Below are positions 32,854 to 40,708 of a DNA stretch of 42,750 bases, in pieces (within the stretch, counting starts at the first letter, position 1; each line of letters begins with the position of its first letter). The notes under the pieces are model-generated. The model was not told the DNA's origin, did not search any database, and worked only from the letters and a program-made list of their open reading frames with translations. Made by a program: the position numbers and the translations under genes. This DNA comes from Streptomyces narbonensis (lineage in GTDB: Bacteria; Actinomycetota; Actinomycetes; Streptomycetales; Streptomycetaceae). The stretch spans positions 1-42,750 of the forward strand of contig NZ_BMSF01000029.1 in NCBI RefSeq assembly GCF_014649015.1, written 5' to 3'.

Positions 32854-34060
32854 CGCGGACGACCACGGCGGAGTTGAAGCCGCCGTAGCCCCGGGCGAGC
32901 ACCAGCGCGGTACGCACCGAGGCGGTGCGCGGCTGGCCGGTCACCAGGTCGATGTCGTAGTCGGGCGACAGCACCACGTTGGTGGTCGGCGGGATCAGGC
33001 CCTCGCGGATCGCCAGGACCGCGGAGACGACGTCGACCGGGCCCGCGCCGGAGTAGAGGCGGCCGATCATCGTCTTGGGCGCGGTGACGGGGACACCGCC
33101 GGGACCGAACACCGCGGTGATGGCGTCGGCTTCCTCGCGGTCGAGCCGCGGGGTGCCGGCGGCGTCGGCGAAGACCACGTCGACCTGGCCGGCCTCGACG
33201 CCCGCATCGGCGAGTGCCACCTCGATGGCGCGGCGCAGCCCGGGCTCACGGCCGCTGCCGGGCTTCGGGTCGAAGGTGGACCCGTAGCCGGCGACCTCGC
33301 CGTAGACGTTCTCGGCGTCGCGCTCGAGGGCCGACTGCCGGTCCTCGAGGATGAGCAGCGCGCCGCCCTCGCCCGGCACATAGCCGCTCGCCGCCGCGTC
33401 GAAGGGCAGGTAGGCGCGCTCCGGGTGGTCGCTGGTCGACAGCCGGCCGCCGGCGATCTGCGCGACCCAGCCCCAGGGGCAGATCGACGCGTCGAAGCCG
33501 CCGGAGAAGATCAGCTTGCTGCCCTTGCGGATCTGCCGGCGCGCCTGGGCGATCGCGTCGAGGCCGCCGGCGTGGTCGCTGACGACGACACCGCTGGGGC
33601 CGCGCATCCCGTTGCGGATCGAGATCTGGCCGCTGTTGACGGCGTAGAACCAGGCGAAGGACTGGTACGCGCTGACGTACTGGCTGCCCTGGCTCCACAG
33701 CTTCTGCAGCTCGTTCTGGCCGAACTCGAAGCCGCCCGACGTGGACGCGGTGACGACGCCCATGTCGAACTCGGGGATGTCGCCCGGCTTGACGCCCGCG
33801 TCCTCGAAGGCGCAGTCGGCCGCGACGAGGGCGAGCCGGGTCATCCGGTCGGTCTGCGGGATCAGCCTGCTGGGCAGGTGGTCCTTGGCCTCGAACCCCC
33901 TGATCTCGCCCGCCAGTTGCGAGGGGTAGGACGAGGCGTCGAAGCGGGTGATCCGGTCGATGGCGTTCTTGCCGACCCGGGTCGCGGCCCAGAAGTCGTC
34001 CACGCCGAGCCCGTTGGGGGTGGCGACACCGATGCCGGTGATGATCGTCTTGGCGCTCAC
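32843..34060 (-). CDS. Chain-length factor (KS-beta) with His at the Cys/Gln position
   Basis: 405 residues, KAS II fold without the catalytic cysteine, as expected for KS-beta. In the aligned motif, where KS-alpha has TGCTSGLDS and most CLFs have EQAGGLDA, this protein has SDHAGGLDA: His163 (codon CAC at 33572-33574) replaces the usual Gln. YAVNSGQISIRNGMRGPSG and DAAASGYVPGEGGALLILED are otherwise normal CLF signatures. It pairs with KS-alpha and sets chain length, presumably C20. GTG start overlapping the KS-alpha stop by 4 bp (GTGA). Confidence 0.95.
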   Translation of the reverse strand: MSAKTIITGIGVATPNGLGVDDFWAATRVGKNAIDRITRFDASSYPSQLAGEIRGFEAKDHLPSRLIPQTDRMTRLALVAADCAFEDAGVKPGDIPEFDMGVVTASTSGGFEFGQNELQKLWSQGSQYVSAYQSFAWFYAVNSGQISIRNGMRGPSGVVVSDHAGGLDAIAQARRQIRKGSKLIFSGGFDASICPWGWVAQIAGGRLSTSDHPERAYLPFDAAASGYVPGEGGALLILEDRQSALERDAENVYGEVAGYGSTFDPKPGSGREPGLRRAIEVALADAGVEAGQVDVVFADAAGTPRLDREEADAITAVFGPGGVPVTAPKTMIGRLYSGAGPVDVVSAVLAIREGLIPPTTNVVLSPDYDIDLVTGQPRTASVRTALVLARGYGGFNSAVVVRAVD

Positions 34061-35325
34061 GCCTGGCTCCTCTCGGGACGGGCCAGCACCATCGCGCTCT
34101 GGAAACCGCCGAAGCCGCTGCCGACCGTCAGCACCGCGTCGGTGCGGTGCTCACGCGCGGTGAGCGGGACGTAGTCGAGGTCGCACTCGGGGTCGGGGGT
34201 GTGCAGGTTCGCGGTGGGCGGCACCACGTGGTTCTCCATCGCCAGTACGGAGGCGGCGATCTCGATCGAGCCGATCGCGCCGAGCGAGTGACCCACCATC
34301 GACTTGATGGAGCTCACCGGCGTGCGGTACGCGTGCTCGCCGAGGCTCAGCTTGAACGCGGCGGTCTCGTGCCGGTCGTTCTGCTTGGTGCCGGAGCCGT
34401 GGGCGTTGATGTAGTCGATCCGGTCCGGGTTCATCCGCGCCTCGGCGAGGGCCACGTCGATGGCCTCGGACATCTCCCGGCCGTCGGGGCGCAGGCCGGT
34501 CATGTGGAAGGCGTTGCAGCGCGAGGCGTAGCCGGCGATCTCTGCGTAGATGTGCGCTCCGCGCTTCTTCGCGCTCTCGAGCTCCTCGAGGACGAAGACG
34601 GCGCTGCCCTCGCCGAGGACGAAGCCGTTGCGGGTGCCGTCGAAGGGCCGCGATGCGTGCTCTGGGTCGTCGTTGCGCGGCGTGGTGGCCTTGATCGCGT
34701 CGAAGCACGCCATCGTGATCGGTGAGATCGGGGCGTCCGTCGCGCCGGTGATCATGACGTCGGCGGTGCCCTCGCGGATCAGCTCGACGGCGTGGCCGAC
34801 CGAGTCGAGACCGGACGTGCAGCCGGTGGAGACCACGGTGGCCGGGCCCTCGGCGCCGACGGCCCAGGCCACTTCGGCGGCGAAGGAGCTCGGCACGAAG
34901 TGGTTGTACAGGTGCGGCGGCGCGTAGGTGTGGTCGACCAGGTCGAGGCGGCCGTCGTTGCTGACCACGCGGTACTCGTCGTCGAGCCCGGTGGTCGCGC
35001 CGACCGCGCTGCCGATGGTGACACCGGTGCGGTGCGGGTCGAATCCCGCGAGGTCGAGACCGGAGTCCGCGAGCGCCTCACGCGCGGTGACCACGGCGAA
35101 CTGGGCGGCGCGGTCCATGCGGCGGATGTCCTGCGGGGTCAGTCCGTGCAGCGCGGGGTCGAAATCGGCCTCGGCCGCGACCCTGGAGCGGAAGGAGGAG
35201 GGGTCGAAGAAGGTGATCCCCCGGGTCGCTGTGCGTCCTTCGCTGAGCAGGCTCCAGAAGTTCTTGGCGCCGATACCGCCCGGCGCGAGCACTCCCAGTC
35301 CTGTGATTACTACCCGGCGGCCCAC
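34057..35325 (-). CDS. Ketosynthase KS-alpha of the minimal type II PKS
   Basis: 422 residues. The nucleophile is Cys169 in VVSTGCTSGLDS, and the catalytic histidines are in YINAHGSGTKQND and SMVGHSLGAIGS; the start RRVVITGLGVLAPGGIG is typical. It catalyses decarboxylative condensation of malonyl-ACP with CLF. GTG at 35325 has GGGAGG nine bases upstream; the open frame extends further to 35406 without support. Order cyclase-KS-CLF-ACP-KR-aromatase-fused oxygenase is the same as in urdamycin, landomycin and gaudimycin clusters. Confidence 0.97.
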   Translation of the reverse strand: MGRRVVITGLGVLAPGGIGAKNFWSLLSEGRTATRGITFFDPSSFRSRVAAEADFDPALHGLTPQDIRRMDRAAQFAVVTAREALADSGLDLAGFDPHRTGVTIGSAVGATTGLDDEYRVVSNDGRLDLVDHTYAPPHLYNHFVPSSFAAEVAWAVGAEGPATVVSTGCTSGLDSVGHAVELIREGTADVMITGATDAPISPITMACFDAIKATTPRNDDPEHASRPFDGTRNGFVLGEGSAVFVLEELESAKKRGAHIYAEIAGYASRCNAFHMTGLRPDGREMSEAIDVALAEARMNPDRIDYINAHGSGTKQNDRHETAAFKLSLGEHAYRTPVSSIKSMVGHSLGAIGSIEIAASVLAMENHVVPPTANLHTPDPECDLDYVPLTAREHRTDAVLTVGSGFGGFQSAMVLARPERSQA

Positions 35326-35362
35326 TAGCGGTGGCCTCCCCTCGTGTTGGCGCGGACCGGCA

Positions 35363-35692
35363 TCACTGAGCCGCCGTCCAGTTGTAGAAGCGGGTGGCCA
35401 TGGCATCGGCCGGGGACCGCCAGGTCGCCGGGTCGTAGGCCTCGATGAACGGCTTGAGGTCCTGGCTGATCTGGACGAACCTCGGGTCGGTCTTGGCGTC
35501 CTCGATCAGCTCGCCGCCGTTCTCGCCGTCGAAGTCCTGCAGGTGGAAGTACAGGCCCTTGTACGAGAACAGCTGGCGGCGCCGGGTGCCCATGCGGTGC
35601 GGCATCTCGGTCCGGTCGAACTCGCCGAAGAGCTTGGCGACCTCGACACTGGACTCCACGTCCATCCGGGCCACGATCAGGGTGCTGTGCAT
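35363..35692 (-). CDS. TcmI-type angucycline cyclase (UrdF/JadI/PgaF type)
   Basis: 109 residues, the usual length of the small Polyketide_cyc (TcmI) family. MHSTLIVARMDVESSVEVAKLFGEFDRTEMPHRMG and LFSYKGLYFHLQDFDG are characteristic. It closes the final ring(s) to give the angular benz[a]anthracene skeleton. It sits directly upstream of KS-alpha (37 bp). Confidence 0.93.
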   Translation of the reverse strand: MHSTLIVARMDVESSVEVAKLFGEFDRTEMPHRMGTRRRQLFSYKGLYFHLQDFDGENGGELIEDAKTDPRFVQISQDLKPFIEAYDPATWRSPADAMATRFYNWTAAQ

Positions 35693-35729
35693 GTCTTCTC
35701 TCTTCCGTGGGTGGGCGGCTGTTCGCCGT

Positions 35730-36389
35730 TCAGAGGACGCGTGCGGGGCTGAACAGGCGAACGAAGTCCGCCACCCCGTCGGCGATCAGCGCGTCGGTTT
35801 CGAAGTCCGCGAGCGGCAGCGCGCCGTGGAACGACCGCTGCACGACCTGACCGGCGACCAGCTGGATGAAGCGGCCGGCGGCGTGGTCGGCGTCGGCGAT
35901 GTCGAGGAGTCCCTCGACGGCGACGAGCGCCAGTCGGCGGGCCAGTTCACGCTGGGCCTGGCGAGGTCCGGCGGTCTGCCACATCTCCAGCACCCCGGCC
36001 GGCAGCCGGTCCACCTCGGCGCTGAGGTGCCGCACGATGGCGAAGTGCTCGGGGTAGGTGGTCAGCGGGGTCAGCCAGGCGCGGCCCAGGGTGGTGAGGT
36101 CCCGCTCCAGGTCGGTGACCTGGCCGAGGTGCTCCTCGGCGACGACCGTCAGCGCTGCGGCGACGGAGGCGGCGCTGTCCAGCAGGACGGAGAGCAGCAG
36201 CTGCTCCTTGTCCTTGAAGTAGTGCTCGACCATGGCCTGTTCGAGGCCGGCCTCGACGGCGACGGCCTCGATGGTGGTGTGTGTCCAGCCTTCCCGGGCG
36301 AAGACGGTGCGCGCCGCCCGTACGACGGCCTGGCGCTCCTCCGCCGGACCGGCCTGGACCCGCGCGATCGTTGCCTGCGGCGTAGCCAT
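35730..36389 (-). CDS. TetR-family regulator inside the PKS operon
   Basis: 219 residues. The N-terminal HTH domain AARTVFAREGWTHTTIEAVAVEAGLEQAMVEHYFKDKEQLL is of TetR type; the C-terminal ligand domain is divergent. It lies between the PgaE-type hydroxylase and the cyclase genes, so it is probably co-transcribed with the genes it may control. A candidate operator is the 22-bp palindrome at 38094-38115 upstream of the hydroxylase. The ligand could be the pathway product or an intermediate; the function is inferred. Confidence 0.85.
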   Translation of the reverse strand: MATPQATIARVQAGPAEERQAVVRAARTVFAREGWTHTTIEAVAVEAGLEQAMVEHYFKDKEQLLLSVLLDSAASVAAALTVVAEEHLGQVTDLERDLTTLGRAWLTPLTTYPEHFAIVRHLSAEVDRLPAGVLEMWQTAGPRQAQRELARRLALVAVEGLLDIADADHAAGRFIQLVAGQVVQRSFHGALPLADFETDALIADGVADFVRLFSPARVL

Positions 36390-36439
36390 TCGGTGTTCCT
36401 CCCTGTGACGTGCTGGTCTGAGCGGATGCGCGGCGGTGT

Positions 36440-37918
36440 TCAGGCGGCCGACGGCTTGCCGAACCAGCGCTCGACGGCCATCGGCAGGTCGTGGTGGCTG
36501 CCGGGGGCGGCCCAGGCGACGTAGCCGTCGGGGCGTATGAGCACGGCCGTGGTGCCTTCGAGTTCGGCGGCTGCGGAGCCGGCGCCCGGGGTGGCGGTGA
36601 CGATGTCGAGACGGTCGGACCAGGCCCCGGCCCGTGCGCGAAGGCGGGGGTTGTCCGTGAGGTCGAGCAGCACACCGCGGGCGGAGTGGAGCAGTTCGGT
36701 GCTGGAGGTCGTGCGGCCCGAGGCGGTCTGCAGCTCCAGGTGGGGCATGCGCTTGCCGAGCAGCGGGTGGCTGCCGGTGCCGACGTCGTACGTGATCTCC
36801 AGGCCGCTCACCATGGCGGCGAGGTGCTTGGCGACCTCCTCGTACTTGATGAGCTCGCCCAGTACGTCGCGCAGGGGCTGCACTTCGGGTCCGCTGAGGA
36901 AGAGCAGGCCCTGGGCCTGGGTGTTCATCAGGAGCCGCTTGCCGACCGCGTGGCGCTCGCTGTGGTAGGTGTCCAGCAGGTCCTGCGACGCGGTGCCGTT
37001 GACCACGGCGGCGAGCTTCCAGCCGAGGTTCACCGCGTCCTGGATGCTGGTGTTCATGCCCTGCCCGCCGGCGGGCAGGTGGATGTGCGCGGAGTCGCCT
37101 GCCAGGATGACGCGGCCGCGCCGGTACTCGGTGACCTGGCGGGTGGCGTTGCCGAAGGCGCTGACCCAGACGGGCTCGGCGTGCGAGATGTCGTCTCCGG
37201 TGAGCCGCTTCCAGGCGTCGGCGACCTCGTCGAAGGAGGGCGGGGTCTCGCGGCGCCGCGGCGGGGTGCCGCGCTCGCAGACGATGATGCGGGTGATGCC
37301 GCCGGGCAGCGGACCGACCATGACCATGCCGCCGGGCAGTGTCTCGCCGATCATGCGGGGCGCGAGATCGATGCCCTTGATGTCGGCGAGGTACATCTCC
37401 ATCGTGGCGGGGGTGCCGGGGAAGTCGAAGCCGGCGGCCTTGCGCACCAGGCTGCGTCCGCCGTCGCAGCCCACCAGGTAGGCGGCGCGCAGGGTGTGTT
37501 CGCCCTCGGGTCCGCGCACCTCGACGGTGACGCCGTCGCCGTCGTCGGTCAGCGAGAGCACCTCGTGACTGCGGCGGATGTCGGCGCCGAGGCTGCCGGC
37601 CCACTGCTCGAGGTGGGTCTCGGTGACGGACTGCGGGACCGTCTTGGCCGCCTGCAGGGCGCCTTCGAGGACTCCGAAGTCGATCGGCAGACCGCCGAAG
37701 TGCCCCTGGTTGCTGGTCTCGACCTCGCCGAAGCGCGGCAGGATGCCCCGCTGGTCGAAGACCTCCATGGTGCGGGCGGTGAAGCCGAGCCCCCGCGATT
37801 CCCCGGTGCGCTGCGCGAGGCGCTCCAGGACGACGACATCGACTCCCGCGAGCCGCAGTTCGCCCGCCAGCATCATTCCGGCGGGGCCCGCGCCCACGAC
37901 AATCACTGCTGCGTCCAT
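36440..37918 (-). CDS. FAD-dependent angucycline C12/C12b hydroxylase (PgaE/UrdE type)
   Basis: 492 residues, class A aromatic hydroxylase. VIVVGAGPAGMMLAGEL (FAD ADP-binding), LVGCDGGRSLVRKAAG (DG motif) and VILAGDSAHIHLPAGGQGMN (GD motif) are complete, and the C-terminal thioredoxin-like domain is present. The homologues hydroxylate C12 (giving the quinone) and C12b in gaudimycin and urdamycin biosynthesis. ATG with AAGGAGAGG upstream. It is the first gene of the long leftward PKS operon that runs to at least the exporter-ACP2-PPTase genes. Confidence 0.93.
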   Translation of the reverse strand: MDAAVIVVGAGPAGMMLAGELRLAGVDVVVLERLAQRTGESRGLGFTARTMEVFDQRGILPRFGEVETSNQGHFGGLPIDFGVLEGALQAAKTVPQSVTETHLEQWAGSLGADIRRSHEVLSLTDDGDGVTVEVRGPEGEHTLRAAYLVGCDGGRSLVRKAAGFDFPGTPATMEMYLADIKGIDLAPRMIGETLPGGMVMVGPLPGGITRIIVCERGTPPRRRETPPSFDEVADAWKRLTGDDISHAEPVWVSAFGNATRQVTEYRRGRVILAGDSAHIHLPAGGQGMNTSIQDAVNLGWKLAAVVNGTASQDLLDTYHSERHAVGKRLLMNTQAQGLLFLSGPEVQPLRDVLGELIKYEEVAKHLAAMVSGLEITYDVGTGSHPLLGKRMPHLELQTASGRTTSSTELLHSARGVLLDLTDNPRLRARAGAWSDRLDIVTATPGAGSAAAELEGTTAVLIRPDGYVAWAAPGSHHDLPMAVERWFGKPSAA

Positions 37919-38353
37919 GTACCTCTCCTTGGCCATCTCGGGGTTTCCTTCAGGGGTTCACGCATTCACGCTTCCCCGGTCGCACGAATGCGGAAGCACT
38001 CGCGTCTCAAGACAGAACTGCGGAAGCTAGTAATGAGCTTCTTCGCTTCGGAAAGGAATCACAAGGCCTGCCTGTTCAGGTCTCCGTGATGTTCCGTCAT
38101 GCAGCTACATGACGGGAATCAGCTGGTCAGAAGAGCTACAGGGGTATGCAAACTCCACTCGTCGGGGACGGCCGACGTCAGCTTCCCCAAGCCATGCGAG
38201 AGAACCTTGAAATGCATGTCAGAGATTCCACAGATTGCCCTCTGATGCTTGTCCGGTACTGAATACAGGAATTACGTTGACATTCCTGCAGACAATGACG
38301 AGTGGGGGGCTACGGTGATCCACGGAACGATCCGAACAGCCAGGGGGACCACG
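37919..38353. promoter_or_regulatory. Divergent regulatory region between PKS operon and HTH gene
   Basis: AT-richer gap between the leftward hydroxylase operon and the rightward regulator gene. It contains direct repeats TGCGGAAGC at 37989-37997 and 38019-38027, the motif AGCTTCTTCGnnnCGGAA (38036-38053) shared with 6874-6891, the palindrome at 38094-38115, and GCATGTCAGAGATT near 38213, which resembles the TCCATGTCAG repeats at 6948/6970. Exact promoters are not clear to me. Confidence 0.55.
38094..38115. promoter_or_regulatory. TetR-operator-like palindrome
   Basis: Perfect 8-bp arms CCGTCATG and CATGACGG with a 6-bp spacer, extended by a further TTC/GAA pair with one inserted base. Position between two divergent genes, one of them heading an operon that encodes a TetR protein, suggests an operator. 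Confidence 0.6.
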
Positions 38354-39229
38354 GTGTGCACGGGCGCGGAATGCCGGCGCCGGGAGTCCGCGGGGCAGGC
38401 CAGACGCCTCGCTGTCACCGGCACCCGGCTGTGCCTGACCTGCCGGGAGCGCCTCGTCCAGGTGCTCGGCCGGCTGCCCGCCCTGTACGAGGAGTGCGCG
38501 CGGCGGATCGACGGCAGCTCGAACGGTGTGCGGGAGAAGACCTCCGGCGGCGCGCTGCCGGGCATGCCGCTCAACACCGCCGCGCTGGAGGTCCGTTCAT
38601 CCATTCTGGCGGTGCTCTCCTCCTGGGCCGCCGTGGTCGCCGAACAGCGCCGCGTTCCCGGGCCGCGGCGCACGGTCCCGCTGCTCACCGCGTTCCTGCG
38701 GCGGCACGCCGACTGGCTCGTCACCCATGAGGCGGCCGGCGAGCTCTCCCAGGAGGTCGCCCGGTTGGCGCGCGGCGCCTGGCGGGTGATCGACCCGGGT
38801 CCGCAGCGGCGCGTGACCATCGGCGACTGCGTGGAGCACGGCTGCCCCGGCGGCCTCACCGCCGTGGTCCGCCCGGACCGTCCGGCGGTGCCGGCCGAGA
38901 TCAGCTGTGACGCCTCCCCCGAGCACCACTGGCTCGGTCACCAGTGGCTCCAGTTGAGCCGTCGGCTCGGTGCGCGTGCGGCTCTGACCGCGCCCGGCGA
39001 GGACACCGGCGGGATCCGGGCCGACCGGCATGAGACGGGCGAGCCCGAGGCGCAGCCGGTGACCTGGTTCACCGCGGCCGATGTCGCCCGGCTGTGGAGC
39101 ATCCCGTCGGGCACGGTCTACCGCCACGCGAGCCAGCAGAAATGGCGCCGCCACAGCAAGCAGGGCCGTACCTACTACCACCACGCCGACGTGCTGCGGA
39201 CGCTCAGCGCCCTGCGCCGCTCGCCCTGA
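38354..39229 (+). CDS. Putative regulator: N-terminal Cys pairs, C-terminal HTH
   Basis: 291 residues from the GTG at 38354, which has AGGGGG upstream; in-frame alternatives are GTG 38315 and TTG 38249. The N-terminus has two cysteine pairs (CTGAEC and CLTC, about 20 residues apart), consistent with a small zinc ribbon. The middle is helical. The C-terminal 55 residues (TWFTAADVARLWSIPSGTVYRHASQQKW) form an excisionase/MerR-like helix-turn-helix. It ends 9 bp from the convergent soluble kinase gene. The pair probably regulates the cluster; no family name is certain to me. Confidence 0.7.
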   Translation: MCTGAECRRRESAGQARRLAVTGTRLCLTCRERLVQVLGRLPALYEECARRIDGSSNGVREKTSGGALPGMPLNTAALEVRSSILAVLSSWAAVVAEQRRVPGPRRTVPLLTAFLRRHADWLVTHEAAGELSQEVARLARGAWRVIDPGPQRRVTIGDCVEHGCPGGLTAVVRPDRPAVPAEISCDASPEHHWLGHQWLQLSRRLGARAALTAPGEDTGGIRADRHETGEPEAQPVTWFTAADVARLWSIPSGTVYRHASQQKWRRHSKQGRTYYHHADVLRTLSALRRSP

Positions 39230-39238
39230 CGGCAGACC

Positions 39239-40453
39239 CTACGGCCGCGCCTGGAGAGGAAGGTGGATGTCGACGCTGGTGCCCTCTCCGGGCCTGCTGT
39301 CGATCGTGACGCGCCCGCCGATCTCGGCGATGCGGTCCGCCATGCAGCGCAGTCCGTTGCCGTCACGCGCGTCCGGGCCGGTGCCGCAGGCGTCGAAACC
39401 GACGCCGTCGTCCTTCACGCGGACGTGAGCCCAGCGGCGTGTGACGCGGCTGGTCACCGTGACCCGGTCGGCCGCCGCGTGCTCGAAGCAGTTGCGCAGG
39501 CATTCACGTACGGCCAGGAAGATCTGGTGCCGGGAGGAGTCCGGCACCTGGCGCTCGGCGCCGGTCGCGGAGAAGGTGACGCTGACCGAGTCGGGCGCCG
39601 CCTGCGCGGCGAAGGATTCGACCGCCTCCCGGAGGGGTGGCACCACGGTCTCCTCGCGCAGGCCGGTGACCAGGTCGCGCGCATGGCCAAGGGCCGAGCG
39701 CAGGCAGGTTCCGGCGGCGGCGAGATGTCCGTCGGGGTCCTCGTCGTGCTCGGCCCGGAGCTCCAGGCGGCGGAGCGCGACGGAGAGGTTGGTGCCGAGC
39801 CCGTCATGTATCTCCCGGGCCAGCCTGCGCCGTTCGTGCCACAGGTCGCGGTGCGCGTCGGCCGTAACGGGCCGGGCGATGCTCTGCCTGCGGACGGCCC
39901 GGCCGATCGGCTGGATCAGCGAGATCGCGCGGGCGACGGCCTGGGTGGAGTGCGTGCCGGCCATGACGTGCAGCAGGGCGCACTCGGTCAGCAGGCTGCC
40001 CGCCGCGGCGGTCAGTTCCGGGGTCAGGGCCGGCAGGGCGGGACTGTGTGGTGCGGGTTCGGCGGCCGCCCCGTCGGTCTCCACCCCGGCGTCGTCGAGG
40101 ATCCGGTGCGCGCAGGCGGTCAGCGCTGCCCGTACCGCGAGGGTGTCCAGTTCGAGCTCGCGGTCGGACTGGAGCGCCGAGTGCAGCCGCTGCTCGAAGA
40201 GGCGGAGGATCGCGCCGGCCTCGTGGGGCAGCAGCACGCCCTGGGGTAACTCCGCACTGTCGGAGTGCTGTTGGGTGCGGTCGTGACGCTCCAGCGGACC
40301 GAAGCGTCGGCCGGATCCGCTGCGGGGCGCGGAGGCGTACGGCGAGACGGACCGGCTGAGGCCGTCCTGCAGGGCGGCCGCGAACCCCTGTCCCACAAAG
40401 GATTCCAGCATGGCGATCCCGGGCCGGCCGGCCGGAAGAGGTCGTATCTCCAT
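39239..40453 (-). CDS. Soluble NarL-type histidine kinase-like regulator with a TTA codon
   Basis: 404 residues without membrane segments. HisKA_3 region WHERRRLAREIHDGLGTNLSVALRRL carries the candidate phospho-His; HATPase parts are ECLRNCFEHAAADRV (N box), VKDDGVGFDA (G1) and GNGLRCMADRIAEIGG (G2). The N-terminal 200 residues have no recognised sensor domain. Codon 69 (Leu in SAELPQG; plus-strand TAA at 40247-40249) is TTA, so translation should depend on the bldA tRNA. No NarL-type response regulator is in the window. The promoter at 40521-40551 contains a receptor-type operator. The start is the ATG at 40453, with only a weak GAGG-type site. Confidence 0.85.
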   Translation of the reverse strand: MEIRPLPAGRPGIAMLESFVGQGFAAALQDGLSRSVSPYASAPRSGSGRRFGPLERHDRTQQHSDSAELPQGVLLPHEAGAILRLFEQRLHSALQSDRELELDTLAVRAALTACAHRILDDAGVETDGAAAEPAPHSPALPALTPELTAAAGSLLTECALLHVMAGTHSTQAVARAISLIQPIGRAVRRQSIARPVTADAHRDLWHERRRLAREIHDGLGTNLSVALRRLELRAEHDEDPDGHLAAAGTCLRSALGHARDLVTGLREETVVPPLREAVESFAAQAAPDSVSVTFSATGAERQVPDSSRHQIFLAVRECLRNCFEHAAADRVTVTSRVTRRWAHVRVKDDGVGFDACGTGPDARDGNGLRCMADRIAEIGGRVTIDSRPGEGTSVDIHLPLQARP

Positions 40454-40520
40454 GATCAGCCTCGCTCGAGTATGCCGACGGAGGTCTCCGAGGGCTGAGG
40501 TTGAAGTAGGGCAGGTACGA

Positions 40521-40551
40521 AAAATAACAAACCGGTCTGCCCGTTTGTCAA
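40521..40551 (-). promoter_or_regulatory. Kinase-gene promoter with nested receptor-type operator (ARE)
   Basis: On the minus strand TTGACA (40551-40546) and TATTTT (40526-40521) are 19 bp apart. Between and overlapping them lies the imperfect palindrome 40527-40548 (ACAAACCGG against CCCGTTTGT), a typical site for gamma-butyrolactone-receptor-like proteins. Confidence 0.75.
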
Positions 40552-40611
40552 GCACTCGCACTCCTGAAGCGCCAGGATCACCCTCCATCAGCCTGCCTAT
40601 ACACAGACAAA

Positions 40612-40651
40612 CTGCCCGAGCTAAACCGGTTGACCGGTTTAGCTCGGGCAG
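40612..40651. repeat. Perfect 19-bp-arm palindrome between kinase and TetR genes
   Basis: Arms CTGCCCGAGCTAAACCGGT (40612-40630) and its exact complement (40633-40651) with only TG between. It lies 58 bp after the TetR stop and about 160 bp upstream of the kinase start. As RNA it would make a very stable hairpin, so it is a plausible terminator for the TetR gene. Its centre AAACCGGT/ACCGGTTT also resembles the receptor operators nearby, so it may be an operator. Confidence 0.8.
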
Positions 40652-40708
40652 CATCTGCGGGGGCATCTCGCCCGCCCAGCCCCTGAAGGCATCAAGTCCT
40701 CACGTACG

